A stretch of 5,871 nucleotides of DNA from Candidatus Zixiibacteriota bacterium (lineage in GTDB: Bacteria; Zixibacteria; MSB-5A5; JAABVY01; JAHJOQ01). Shown in pieces: positions 1 through 5,431 of the stretch (positions are counted from its first letter, which is position 1; every line of letters begins with the position of its first letter). Made by a program: the position numbers and the translations under genes. The notes below the pieces were generated by a model, which was not told where the DNA came from, did no database searches, and worked only from the letters and a program-made list of their open reading frames with translations. The DNA lies in NCBI GenBank assembly GCA_024275215.1, contig JAJRZO010000523.1, forward strand, positions 1 through 5,871, read 5' to 3'.

Positions 1-430
1 CATAATCGATGGTGAACTGTCCGGTAGCTGAACCGACGGTGACATTCAGTTCGGCAAGCACTTGCGTCCCAGCAGGGATAACATCGCAAAAGCCGCCAAC
101 ATCGCAACCCCAGATGCGGAATTTGTCAGGGTCAGCGCCATCTACCATCGACAAATCAGATCCATTATCCGTTCCACAAGCAACGTTCAGAGTTATGGAA
201 TTGATTGTCGCGAAAGCGCCACCACTGGCAGAAACCACGTCAGCTATCAAGTCAAAGCACTTGATTGCTTCATTGGCTGTCACATTTACAACAATAACAT
301 CATCACAGTCATGCACAAGGTTATTGTCACTGACAAATGTAACTTCCGTCTGGGCAAAAACGGAACCACTAAAGACAAGAAGCATTAACGAGGCCAGCAA
401 AGTAAGAACGCTTAGATTTTTTTGCTTCAT
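1..430 (-). CDS. Secreted cysteine-containing protein, cohesin-like beta-sandwich candidate (N-terminal part, 3' end off the window)
   Basis: The frame is open from an ATG at 430 to the left edge, giving 143 residues without a stop. The start is fixed by a strong Shine-Dalgarno (GAAGGAG, 438-444) seven bases upstream. Residues 1-26 form a Sec signal peptide: MKQK, a hydrophobic stretch from about 6 to 20, then cleavage after VFA at 26/27. The mature part is acidic and beta-rich. It carries alternating hydrophobic strands and a segment LAELNVTVGSATGQ near 125-138 that recalls the strand endings of cohesin-type or other Ig-like secreted domains. Cysteines lie at 42, 58, 85, 109 and 115, which may form disulfides outside the cytoplasm. 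Family assignment is inference only. Such proteins often continue into further repeats or a C-terminal sorting or dockerin domain, which would lie beyond the left edge. It is separated from the upstream yceI-like gene by a terminator, so it is probably its own transcription unit. I am confident that it is a real exported protein and unsure of its function. Confidence 0.82.
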   Translation of the reverse strand, partial: MKQKNLSVLTLLASLMLLVFSGSVFAQTEVTFVSDNNLVHDCDDVIVVNVTANEAIKCFDLIADVVSASGGAFATINSITLNVACGTDNGSDLSMVDGADPDKFRIWGCDVGGFCDVIPAGTQVLAELNVTVGSATGQFTIDY

Positions 431-436
431 TACTAT

Positions 437-530
437 GCTCCTTCGAATTTTAGTTACGGTCTGTCAGGTTTCATTTCATGAAATCCTGACTTTCTAACTC
501 TCCCCCTCAATTCGCGTCGTAGGACGCATC
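437..530 (-). promoter_or_regulatory. Structured 5' leader of the secreted protein gene
   Basis: Read on the minus strand, this stretch contains two hairpins before the ribosome binding site. The first is a 5-bp stem GCGTC/GACGC (523-527 with 514-518) closed by a 4-base loop. The second has 12 base pairs with a 3-base loop and one bulged base (463-474 with 478-490), built around the perfect palindrome TTTCATGAAA (474-483). A purine-rich stretch, TTGAGGGGGAGAG, lies between them. No U-tract follows either stem, so these are not intrinsic terminators. A leader regulating stability or translation, or a protein-binding palindrome, fits. No known riboswitch class was recognised. Confidence 0.4.
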
Positions 531-783
531 TAAATCCCTACACGACACAAAACAGTAGGTACGCCAAGTTCTGTCCTATCTCGTTATGTAGGTAAATCTT
601 CGGGGTAGCTTACCAAAACACGAAGTTCTAATAAACTTGTTTCTCGTGCAGATTTTCAGTACAGAAGTAAAACGAATACAATTCCCTAGACGTTGCCAAG
701 ATACTAAATCCCTGATCGATGTCAAGCGAAAAATGCAATTAAATTGGGGAAAATATTTGTGCTCGGCAACGATCATCCGGCAG
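531..783. other. Non-coding spacer upstream of the secreted protein gene
   Basis: No convincing gene is present. The open frames here are short, have no Shine-Dalgarno and would run through the yceI terminator. The promoter of the secreted protein gene should lie in this stretch on the minus strand, but I find no clear -35/-10 pair. The short motif GTAGG occurs at 519, 555 and 588 on the plus strand, spaced 36 and 33 bases, which could be coincidence. Confidence 0.4.
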
Positions 784-814
784 AAAAAATGTGGCCCGGA
801 AAACCGAGCCACAT
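784..814 (-). terminator. Intrinsic terminator of the YceI-family gene
   Basis: On the minus strand an ATGTGGC/GCCACAT stem, one mismatch and an inner CGG/CCG stem close on a TTTT loop (789-814). It is directly followed by a run of six T (opposite A784-A789). It starts 27 bases after the yceI stop codon. This is a textbook rho-independent terminator and separates yceI from the secreted protein gene downstream. Confidence 0.9.
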
Positions 815-840
815 AAAGAATACTTATCGCGTCTGGTTCA

Positions 841-1575
841 TCAGTGTCCGGAAGAGTCCGCAGGCTGCTCCACCGCGCGCTCTCTTGCTGCGAGAGCGCG
901 ATCTATCGGCTGAACGCCTGTCCCGCCGAATGCGTCGATTTCTATATGAATCCTGTCATCGACCATCAGTATATCGTCCTCGGGAATTACAATTCCGTAG
1001 TTCGACATCCGTATGTCAAATCCGGCCTTTATTTTCAAAATATCGCCCGGAAGACGTTTCGCCGTTATATCATTGCTCTCAAAATAGATAAGTTTCACCG
1101 CACAATTGACCGTATCAAGCACCCCATGCAGCGAGAATTCACCTCTGGCGGAAACTTCTGCAACACCCTCATTACTAAGGACTTCAACATCTGTTTTCTT
1201 GAATTTCAACAGCTTGAAACTGGCGTCAGGGAAACTGTCAGTCATCAGATAAGCGTCCGAGACTATTTGCGAATCTCGGCTCTCAACTCCGGTTCCAAGT
1301 GATTTCAAGTCAAACTCAAAGTACGCCTGAGGGTTATCCGAAAGCGAGTCAAGGTCAAGCTGCACATAACCGTAGAGAGCAGAACCAACTCCCAGGATCG
1401 TCTCAAGCGGAGCTTCGGACTTAAAAGTAACAATATTTCGACCGGCACTGTCATCGAAGAAAAACTTGCTGATACGAACAACAGCGGTGTCTGAAGTATT
1501 CTCAGCCTCCTGAGCAAGAGCCACAGCGCTGTAAGTCCCAAAAAGAAGCAAGGTTATCAACAAAACCCGTCTCAT
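841..1575 (-). CDS. YceI-family periplasmic/exported protein
   Basis: The product has 244 residues. YceI-family proteins are small beta-barrel lipocalin-like proteins that bind polyisoprenoid or other amphiphilic lipids outside the cytoplasm. Residues 1-21 are a Sec signal peptide (MRR, a hydrophobic core, then cleavage after ALA at 21/22). The YceI domain spans about 31-215. It shows the family pattern LGTGVESRDSQIVSDAYL (about 93-110) followed by the TDSFPDASFKL segment and then FSLHGVLDTVNCAVKL (147-161). The start is well supported: GGGAGGA (1582-1588) sits six bases before the ATG. About 28 residues after the barrel (217-244, including RALAARERAVEQP) are an extra charged tail. Its coding DNA holds a perfect 9-bp hairpin. 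Neighbours are unrelated in function and the gene ends in its own terminator, so it is probably monocistronic. Family assignment is confident; the ligand is unknown. Confidence 0.88.
   Translation of the reverse strand: MRRVLLITLLLFGTYSAVALAQEAENTSDTAVVRISKFFFDDSAGRNIVTFKSEAPLETILGVGSALYGYVQLDLDSLSDNPQAYFEFDLKSLGTGVESRDSQIVSDAYLMTDSFPDASFKLLKFKKTDVEVLSNEGVAEVSARGEFSLHGVLDTVNCAVKLIYFESNDITAKRLPGDILKIKAGFDIRMSNYGIVIPEDDILMVDDRIHIEIDAFGGTGVQPIDRALAARERAVEQPADSSGH
876..900. repeat. Perfect 9-bp inverted repeat inside the 3' end of the YceI gene
   Basis: CGCGCTCTC (876-884) and GAGAGCGCG (892-900) are exact complements around a 7-base spacer. The arms lie in the codons of the charged C-terminal extension, after the YceI fold ends. 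No U-run follows on either strand. Confidence 0.7.
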
Positions 1576-2042
1576 TTTCCATCCTCCCAGATTATTTTAT
1601 ACAAAAAACAATACTTTCCACATGAAACAGAGCAAAACTCATAAGGGATATAATCAAACACTTACGCAGCGCTAATGCAAGCGAAATTATTCATATATTG
1701 CTATGCCGCTTGCGGAGAAAGAACCCGAATATATAGACGCATGCGCATATTTTATAAGTATCCTGATCTGCACGATTATCTTTCTCATGGGTATATCCAC
1801 TACAAAAACCGCACATTTCACCTAAAACCCACGCTTCTCCTGTAAATCAGGATTTATATATAGCATATCCTGCATATAATAATATTGTAGCGAGACCTAT
1901 TCCCGCTGCCTCTCCAGAGTGTACATTACATAAAGCGTTCCTGGATCGGATCGACAGGATTTCATAAGTTGTTGTATTTTAGCAGATAGCGTCGTACTAA
2001 GCAAATTGCGAGAGGGATAACATATTGATTATTGCGCATATA
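1576..2042. other. AT-rich intergenic region between yceI-like and glucokinase genes
   Basis: I see no credible gene on either strand. The right end holds a 6-bp hairpin CGCATA/TATGCG (2035-2049) that overlaps the glucokinase stop codon but has no U-tract. Small hairpins TCCTG/CAGGA occur at 1838-1852 and 1939-1959. The motif ATCCTG or its complement CAGGAT occurs at 1760, 1848, 1867 and 1955. The promoter of the yceI-like gene must lie near the left end on the minus strand. The best match is TTAGCG, 17 bases, TATATC (about 1647-1675), which is weak. Confidence 0.45.
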
Positions 2043-3011
2043 TTATGCGGGTGTGTTAAGCATTGCCGCTCCGACAAATCCGGCTTGATTGCCAAGGGTT
2101 GCTCTCTCAACCCCGAACTGTGCCGTGCCGGGTCCGATGGCTTTTTCACGAAGTGCTGATTTGATTTCCAGAATATACCGATCTCCGCCTGCGTCGGGAA
2201 GTCCTCCTCCGATCACAACAAGCTGAGGATCGATAATAACCATAACCGAGGCGAGGCCGATAGAGAGATATTTTATACAGAAATCAACTGCGCGAAGAGC
2301 TGCAGGGTCTGATTTTTCATAAGCCGCGCCGAAAATATCTCCGACTGTCAGCTTTTCTCCTGAATCAAGCTTCTTCCTGAGAAGTGATTTTTCAGAACCA
2401 GACTTCACATAATTTGTCGCCAGCGAAACCAGTTTTGTGGCTGAAGCATAACGTTCCATACAGCCGAATCTGCCACAGTTGCACTTCTCGCCATCTGCCT
2501 CGACTGTCACATGACCTATTTCCCCTGCAGCGCCATAGGCACCTCTGTAGAGTTGACCGTTCAGAATCAACCCGCCACCGACTCCGGTGCCGACTGTAAC
2601 AGCCAGGATATCGGAGAATCCCCTGGCTGCTCCGAAAAGATATTCAGCGAGAGCCACGGTATTGGCATCATTGTCAATATAGACAGGGATGCCGAGTCGA
2701 GTTTCAAGATACTCCTTCGGATTCGTCTTCTCCCAGCCGGGTATGTTCGGTGATATTCCGACAATCCTGCCGGTATCGCGTTCGACAGTGCCGGGAGTCC
2801 CCAGACCGACATACTCCAGAATGGCACCCATTTCCTCAGCCTCAGAAATCAGATCGTGAGCACAATCGGCAAGTTGAGCCAACAGCACATCAGGGCTTTC
2901 ATTTGCTTTCGATGCGGTGACATGAGCGTTTACGACAGAACCATCTGCGCGACAGAGACCGTATTTGATCGAAGTCCCGCCGAGGTCAATTCCTGCATAT
3001 ATTTTTGCCAT
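2043..3011 (-). CDS. glcK: ROK-family glucokinase
   Basis: This 322-residue cytoplasmic kinase should phosphorylate glucose with ATP to glucose 6-phosphate. The N-terminal phosphate-binding motif IDLGGTSIKYG lies at 8-18. GTPG (71-74) is followed by the sugar-binding and catalytic IDNDAN (112-117, Asp115 the expected base). GTGVGGG (141-147) is the second phosphate loop. EIGH (164-167) and CNCGRFGC (177-184) give His167, Cys177, Cys179 and Cys184, the structural zinc site of ROK proteins, followed by Glu186. VVIGGG (265-270) is the adenosine motif. There is no N-terminal helix-turn-helix, so it is a kinase and not a ROK repressor. I start at ATG 3011 because GGAG (3018-3021) lies six bases upstream. 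Longer frames to 3083 would read through the promoter. Length matches GlcK enzymes. Glucose as substrate follows from overall resemblance; fructose or N-acetylated sugars cannot be excluded. Confidence 0.9.
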   Translation of the reverse strand: MAKIYAGIDLGGTSIKYGLCRADGSVVNAHVTASKANESPDVLLAQLADCAHDLISEAEEMGAILEYVGLGTPGTVERDTGRIVGISPNIPGWEKTNPKEYLETRLGIPVYIDNDANTVALAEYLFGAARGFSDILAVTVGTGVGGGLILNGQLYRGAYGAAGEIGHVTVEADGEKCNCGRFGCMERYASATKLVSLATNYVKSGSEKSLLRKKLDSGEKLTVGDIFGAAYEKSDPAALRAVDFCIKYLSIGLASVMVIIDPQLVVIGGGLPDAGGDRYILEIKSALREKAIGPGTAQFGVERATLGNQAGFVGAAMLNTPA

Positions 3012-3044
3012 AGTCATCTCCGGCTTTCTCAGATCGGATAAGTC

Positions 3045-3073
3045 AATAACGTCAGGAGACACGCCGATGTCAA
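3045..3073 (-). promoter_or_regulatory. Probable sigma-70-type promoter of the glucokinase gene
   Basis: On the minus strand a perfect TTGACA (-35, 3073-3068) is followed after 16 bases by TGA-CGTTAT, a weak -10 with an extended TGn element (or after 17 bases by GTTATT). The ATG at 3011 would follow with a leader of about 30 bases. The placement supports the shorter glucokinase start. Confidence 0.45.
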
Positions 3074-3104
3074 TTTGAAACACTCGTGGTCGGTACTATC
3101 GAAC

Positions 3105-3232
3105 AAAACCGCTTGCGTAAAGTCTTGCACAGGATTTCATTCCGACTGAGACATGGCAATCTCATGCAGGTCACGCTCACTTAGGCGGGATGAAAAAATC
3201 AGGTTCCAGGTGAGCCTGACTTACGCGGTTTT
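3105..3232. repeat. 128-bp near-palindromic element, MITE-like or structured leader
   Basis: The ends are inverted copies. AAAACCGC (3105-3112), then GTAA and AGTC with small insertions, mirrors GACTTACGCGGTTTT (3218-3232). Further in, GATTTCATTCCG (3133-3144) mirrors CGGGATGAAAAAATC with a 3-base gap and one mismatch (3186-3200). A second nested repeat, GTCACGCTCAC (3170-3180) with GTGAGCCTGAC (3210-3220), pairs 10 of 11 bases. A small TGAGA/TCTCA stem lies at 3147-3164. No frame inside looks coding. No clear target-site duplication is visible, so a mobile origin is only a suggestion. Confidence 0.45.
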
Positions 3233-3262
3233 ATCAGATTGAGCACAAGTTCGTGTGCCGTG

Positions 3263-3285
3263 TGTATAACATAGATGATTATACA
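3263..3285. promoter_or_regulatory. Candidate ArsR-type operator overlapping divergent -10-like boxes
   Basis: TGTATAA (3263-3269) and TTATACA (3279-3285) form a perfect 7-bp inverted repeat with a 9-base spacer, so the half-site centres are 16 bases apart, about one and a half helix turns. It lies 18 bases before the arsR start codon. The left arm contains TATAAC (plus strand, with TTGAGC at 3239 as a long-spaced -35) and the right arm contains TATAAT on the minus strand. A dimeric repressor sitting here would block transcription, which fits autorepression. Confidence 0.45.
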
Positions 3286-3302
3286 AGATCGGTGGATGGA
3301 TT

Positions 3303-3596
3303 ATGGATAGTGAAAAACTTGCCGACAAATTCAAAGCCCTGTCGGATTCCACTCGGATGAGAATCCTTCAAATGCTTGACAAACGTTCACGATCCGTGAA
3401 TGAAATTGTTGACTTTTTTACACTGACTCAGCCGACTATTTCCCGCCACCTCAAGGTGCTCAGGGACGCAGGACTGGTCAATGTCGAGCGGCATGGACAA
3501 AAGATGATCTACTCGCTGAATGTTAATGGTCTCAAAGAAGTCGCGTCGACATATTTTCACAGCTTTCGCTGTATAGCGAGAACGAAATCGAAGTAG
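3303..3596 (+). CDS. ArsR/SdpR-like winged-helix transcriptional repressor
   Basis: The 97-residue product is a single winged helix-turn-helix domain. KALSDSTRMRILQML (11-25) is the family's first helices. SVNEIVDFFTLTQPTISRHLKVL falls at 31-53 with the recognition helix at about 43-53, and the wing is VERHGQKMIYSLN at 61-73. The usual ArsR/SmtB metal motif with cysteines in the first recognition-region helix is absent (EIVDFF at 34-39 instead). The only cysteine is Cys90, so classical arsenic or zinc sensing is unlikely. The GQ-x-IYSLN wing and short length recall SdpR-type autorepressors, which are typically encoded beside the membrane protein they control. GGTGG (3291-3295) gives a suitable Shine-Dalgarno before the ATG. 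It is the first gene of a tight operon with two TPM genes and has a palindrome in front, so autoregulation is likely. The signal it senses is unknown. Confidence 0.88.
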   Translation: MDSEKLADKFKALSDSTRMRILQMLDKRSRSVNEIVDFFTLTQPTISRHLKVLRDAGLVNVERHGQKMIYSLNVNGLKEVASTYFHSFRCIARTKSK

Positions 3597-3607
3597 AGGA
3601 TCAAATT

Positions 3608-4477
3608 GTGAGATTTGCCAAATACATCATAGTGATTCTGCTGATGATTGTCCTGCCAACTGTAGTCAATGCGTATGACGGACCGCTCGTTGTGGATGAT
3701 GCAAATCTTCTGGATGGCAGGCAACTACTCGAACTTGAATACGATGTGCAAGATGCGAACAGCAAACTCGGTATTAACCTTGTTATTCTCACAGTGGAAT
3801 CGTTGAACGGGCAAAAAGTCTCGACCTATGCGAAAGCAATCATGCAGGTGTGGGGAATCGGAGAAAAGGACAAAGCCAATGGCCTGCTCCTGCTTATAGT
3901 CCAGGATCAAATGACAGCATATTTCGAAGCAGGAAAAGATGTCGGCGATCCGGTCACACCGGAACTCCTTGACCGAATCAAGAATGAGCTTCTTGAACCT
4001 GCTCTCAAAGAGAAGCAATACATGGAAGGTCTGACGGAAGCTGTAGCGGGTCTGACTCAGCCGTGGCGAGAGCCGAAAAACCTCACGGTATTCCTCTGGA
4101 TCATACCCGCGCTGATAGTGGCCGCACTTGCATTCGCCAATACGCTGAATCGAAAGACGCGGCGATGCCCTAATTGTGAAAACAAAATACGCCCTTCAGT
4201 AATTCGATGTCCACACTGTCTCGCTGAAATACGACCCGCCCCGAACGATCCATGTCCGTGCGGATCGGGAAAAACTTACAAGGATTGTTGTCTTGATACG
4301 CATCTTGATGGCCGCGAATCTTTCAGGATTCAATTCCTGAGATTTCTCGATGTCCGATATCTTCTATCGCTTTCCACCCAGTTCGGCGGATTCACTGCGG
4401 GAGGCGCGGGGGAACTGTCAAAGCAACAGGATAAATCCCAACGGTCTGATATTTCAAAAACGATCGGGGGATGGTAA
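3608..4477 (+). CDS. Exported TPM-domain membrane protein with cytoplasmic zinc ribbon and SEC-C motif
   Basis: This 289-residue protein starts at GTG. AGAGGA (3595-3600), overlapping the arsR stop, is the Shine-Dalgarno. Residues 1-22 are a Sec signal peptide (cleavage after VNA). A TPM domain follows at about 27-150, with the VVDDANLL start, the QVWGIGEKDKANGLLLLI core (80-97) and a C-terminal helical part. TPM domains occur in Psb32/TLP18.3 and YgcG-like proteins; some have phosphatase activity and many have no known role. A membrane segment lies at about 159-178. Two CxxC pairs (187/190 and 201/204) form a zinc ribbon. PCPCGSGKTYKDCC (215-228) is a SEC-C motif. The end (about 260-289) is a worn-looking glycine-containing tail where relatives often have glycine-rich repeats. 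Expected topology is TPM outside and zinc modules inside. It lies between arsR and a second TPM gene and should act with them. The TPM call is confident; the fusion's job is unknown. Confidence 0.85.
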   Translation: MRFAKYIIVILLMIVLPTVVNAYDGPLVVDDANLLDGRQLLELEYDVQDANSKLGINLVILTVESLNGQKVSTYAKAIMQVWGIGEKDKANGLLLLIVQDQMTAYFEAGKDVGDPVTPELLDRIKNELLEPALKEKQYMEGLTEAVAGLTQPWREPKNLTVFLWIIPALIVAALAFANTLNRKTRRCPNCENKIRPSVIRCPHCLAEIRPAPNDPCPCGSGKTYKDCCLDTHLDGRESFRIQFLRFLDVRYLLSLSTQFGGFTAGGAGELSKQQDKSQRSDISKTIGGW

Positions 4478-4879
4478 ATGGAACAGCTTTTTACACGCAA
4501 TGATCTGACTGATATATCTGGAATTGTAAAATACTTTGAGCAGCAGACAAGCTGTGAACTTGTTGTACGTATCACTCATGACCGTTCTGATCCTGAAGAA
4601 GCTGCCCAGATCGAGTTTGACCGTCTTGGTCTGAACCGACATGAGGGACGGCTCGGTGTTTTGTTGTACATCAACTTATTCCACCATCGATTCGTGATTC
4701 TCTCAGGCTATGGCATCGTGGAAAAACTTGGTGAACACTGGGCTGATGAATTCGCAGAGATGCTCAGCGACAGATTCAGGAAATACCAGTTCGGATTTGG
4801 TCTGCATGATATTGTTTCTCGCATGGCAAACAAGCTCAAAAAGCATTTTCCTCCGAAGAGGTCATCCGGGAACTCTTAA
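4478..4879 (+). CDS. Small soluble TPM-domain protein
   Basis: The 133-residue product has no signal peptide or membrane segment. It looks like a complete single TPM domain of the YgcG type. TSCELVVRI (24-32) is the first core strand. RLGVLLYIN (58-66), HRFVILSGYGIVEKLG (70-85) and the final FGFGLHDIVSRMANKLKKHFP (105-125) match the order seen in this family, where small TPM proteins often sit next to a longer exported TPM protein. The ATG directly follows the previous stop (TAAATG), with GGGGGA (4466-4471) as Shine-Dalgarno inside the upstream gene, so the two are translationally coupled. It is the last gene of the operon. Many relatives pair with a LemA gene, which is not seen here. The biochemical role is unknown. 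Confidence 0.82.
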   Translation: MEQLFTRNDLTDISGIVKYFEQQTSCELVVRITHDRSDPEEAAQIEFDRLGLNRHEGRLGVLLYINLFHHRFVILSGYGIVEKLGEHWADEFAEMLSDRFRKYQFGFGLHDIVSRMANKLKKHFPPKRSSGNS

Positions 4880-4900
4880 CATCTTGTACCCGGCAGATGT
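4879..4900 (+). other. Hairpin at the 3' end of the TPM operon
   Basis: ACATCT (4879-4884) and AGATGT (4895-4900) pair across a 10-base loop right after the last stop codon. There is no T-run, so it is at best a weak or processing signal. I do not call it a terminator. Confidence 0.35.
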
Positions 4901-4920
4901 CCGGAGGTTGTCTCAAAAGT

Positions 4921-5018
4921 CCTGCTTAGCTCAAGCGGGAAGCAGGCCCTGTCATTCCCGCGAAGGCGGGAATCTATTGAATGCGTCGCTGTTAAACAGG
5001 CTCCCGTCTTCGCGGGAG
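4921..5018. repeat. REP-like hairpin cluster
   Basis: Three hairpins follow each other. CCTGCTT/AAGCAGG (4921-4946) has a 12-base loop. ATTCCCGC-GAAG-GCGGGAAT (4954-4973) is a perfect 8-bp stem. CTCCCG-TCTTCG-CGGGAG (5001-5018) is a perfect 6-bp stem. The second and third cores are inverted near-copies of each other (15 of 16 bases). TCCCGCGAAGGCGGGA-type palindromes are a widespread class of dispersed intergenic repeats. A run of seven T (5028-5034) lies 9 bases after the third stem and could give some termination of the TPM operon. Confidence 0.6.
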
Positions 5019-5061
5019 AGACACTACTTTTTTTCGCAAAAACCACCTGCCTGCATCTGTA

Positions 5062-5106
5062 CCGGCAGTTCTTGTGTCCGCAGAAAGCGGGTGTGTGAAC
5101 TGACGG
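5062..5106 (+). other. Long imperfect hairpin with a G-U wobble block
   Basis: As plus-strand RNA, CCGC (5078-5081) pairs GCGG (5087-5090) over an AGAAA loop. Five consecutive G-U pairs follow (5073-5077 with 5091-5095), then one mismatch, then CAGTTC/GAACTG (5066-5071 with 5097-5102) and three more pairs after a second mismatch. The wobble block cannot form on the minus strand, so any RNA role is specific to plus-strand transcripts. Confidence 0.4.
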
Positions 5107-5140
5107 GATGTGGAAACAATCTATGGAAATGACTTACAGA

Positions 5141-5168
5141 AAATCGCCGGACATACGCCCGGCGATTT
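5141..5168 (-). terminator. Intrinsic terminator of the amrS operon
   Basis: AAATCGCCGG (5141-5150) and CCGGCGATTT (5159-5168) form a perfect 10-bp stem with an 8-base loop. It lies 30 bases after the stop of the 67-residue gene. On the minus strand the stem ends in TTT and the next bases are TCTGT, so the T-tract is short but usable. It sits between convergent operons and may also stop plus-strand transcripts. Confidence 0.75.
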
Positions 5169-5197
5169 CGTTCCCACTATGTATCTGATAATCTACA

Positions 5198-5401
5198 TTA
5201 CACGAGTGATTCTATCACATAGACTTCAGTCTGGCTCTGACCTTCACCGTAGCCGTTTTCCTTTTCCTCGACAACAAGCGCCATAGGCTTCTCGTCAGTC
5301 CTGATCGTCATGAACAGACCATTGCGCCCTTTCAATTCAAACGCGCTTTCCACCGTCCCCCCGATGATTTTTCTCAGATCCTCTTTCAACGTTTCGGTCA
5401 T
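5198..5401 (-). CDS. Small protein of unknown function encoded after amrS
   Basis: The 67-residue product is acidic and is predicted by eye to have one N-terminal helix (TETLKEDLRKII, 2-13) and then short strands (AFELKG, LFMTIR, MALVVEE, EVYVIESLV). It has no cysteine, signal peptide or membrane segment. I recognise no family. I choose ATG 5401 and not the in-frame ATG at 5413, because GGAGG (5407-5411) lies five bases before 5401 and overlaps the earlier ATG. It starts 30 bases after the amrS stop on the same strand and ends before a shared terminator, so it is probably co-transcribed with amrS. Whether it works with the radical SAM enzyme is open. Confidence 0.72.
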   Translation of the reverse strand: MTETLKEDLRKIIGGTVESAFELKGRNGLFMTIRTDEKPMALVVEEKENGYGEGQSQTEVYVIESLV

Positions 5402-5431
5402 TTCTGCCTCCATTCCGAGAGAAGAGTTACA

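Noticed and set aside
9..497. Plus-strand open frame of 162 codons
   Set aside because: It lies antisense to the secreted protein gene, has no Shine-Dalgarno and reads through that gene's leader. The minus strand has a signal peptide and a strong ribosome binding site.
576..812. Minus-strand open frame of 78 codons
   Set aside because: It starts inside the yceI terminator hairpin, has no ribosome binding site and resembles no protein family.
844..1302. Plus-strand open frame of 152 codons
   Set aside because: It is antisense to the YceI-family gene, whose signal peptide, motifs and ribosome binding site are all present on the minus strand.
2035..2049. Hairpin CGCATA/TATGCG as terminator of the glucokinase gene
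   Set aside because: The stem overlaps the stop codon and no T-tract follows on the minus strand.
3012..3083. 24-residue N-terminal extension of the glucokinase
   Set aside because: ROK kinases begin a few residues before the DLGGT motif. The extension has no Shine-Dalgarno and covers the TTGACA promoter. A start at 3017 is also poor because GGAG would touch the ATG.
4921..5018. CRISPR-like array
   Set aside because: The repeated cores are inverted palindromes and not direct repeats with regular spacers.
5402..5413. Upstream in-frame ATG for the 67-residue protein
   Set aside because: That ATG overlaps the GGAGG that serves the ATG at 5401, and it has only a poor Shine-Dalgarno of its own.
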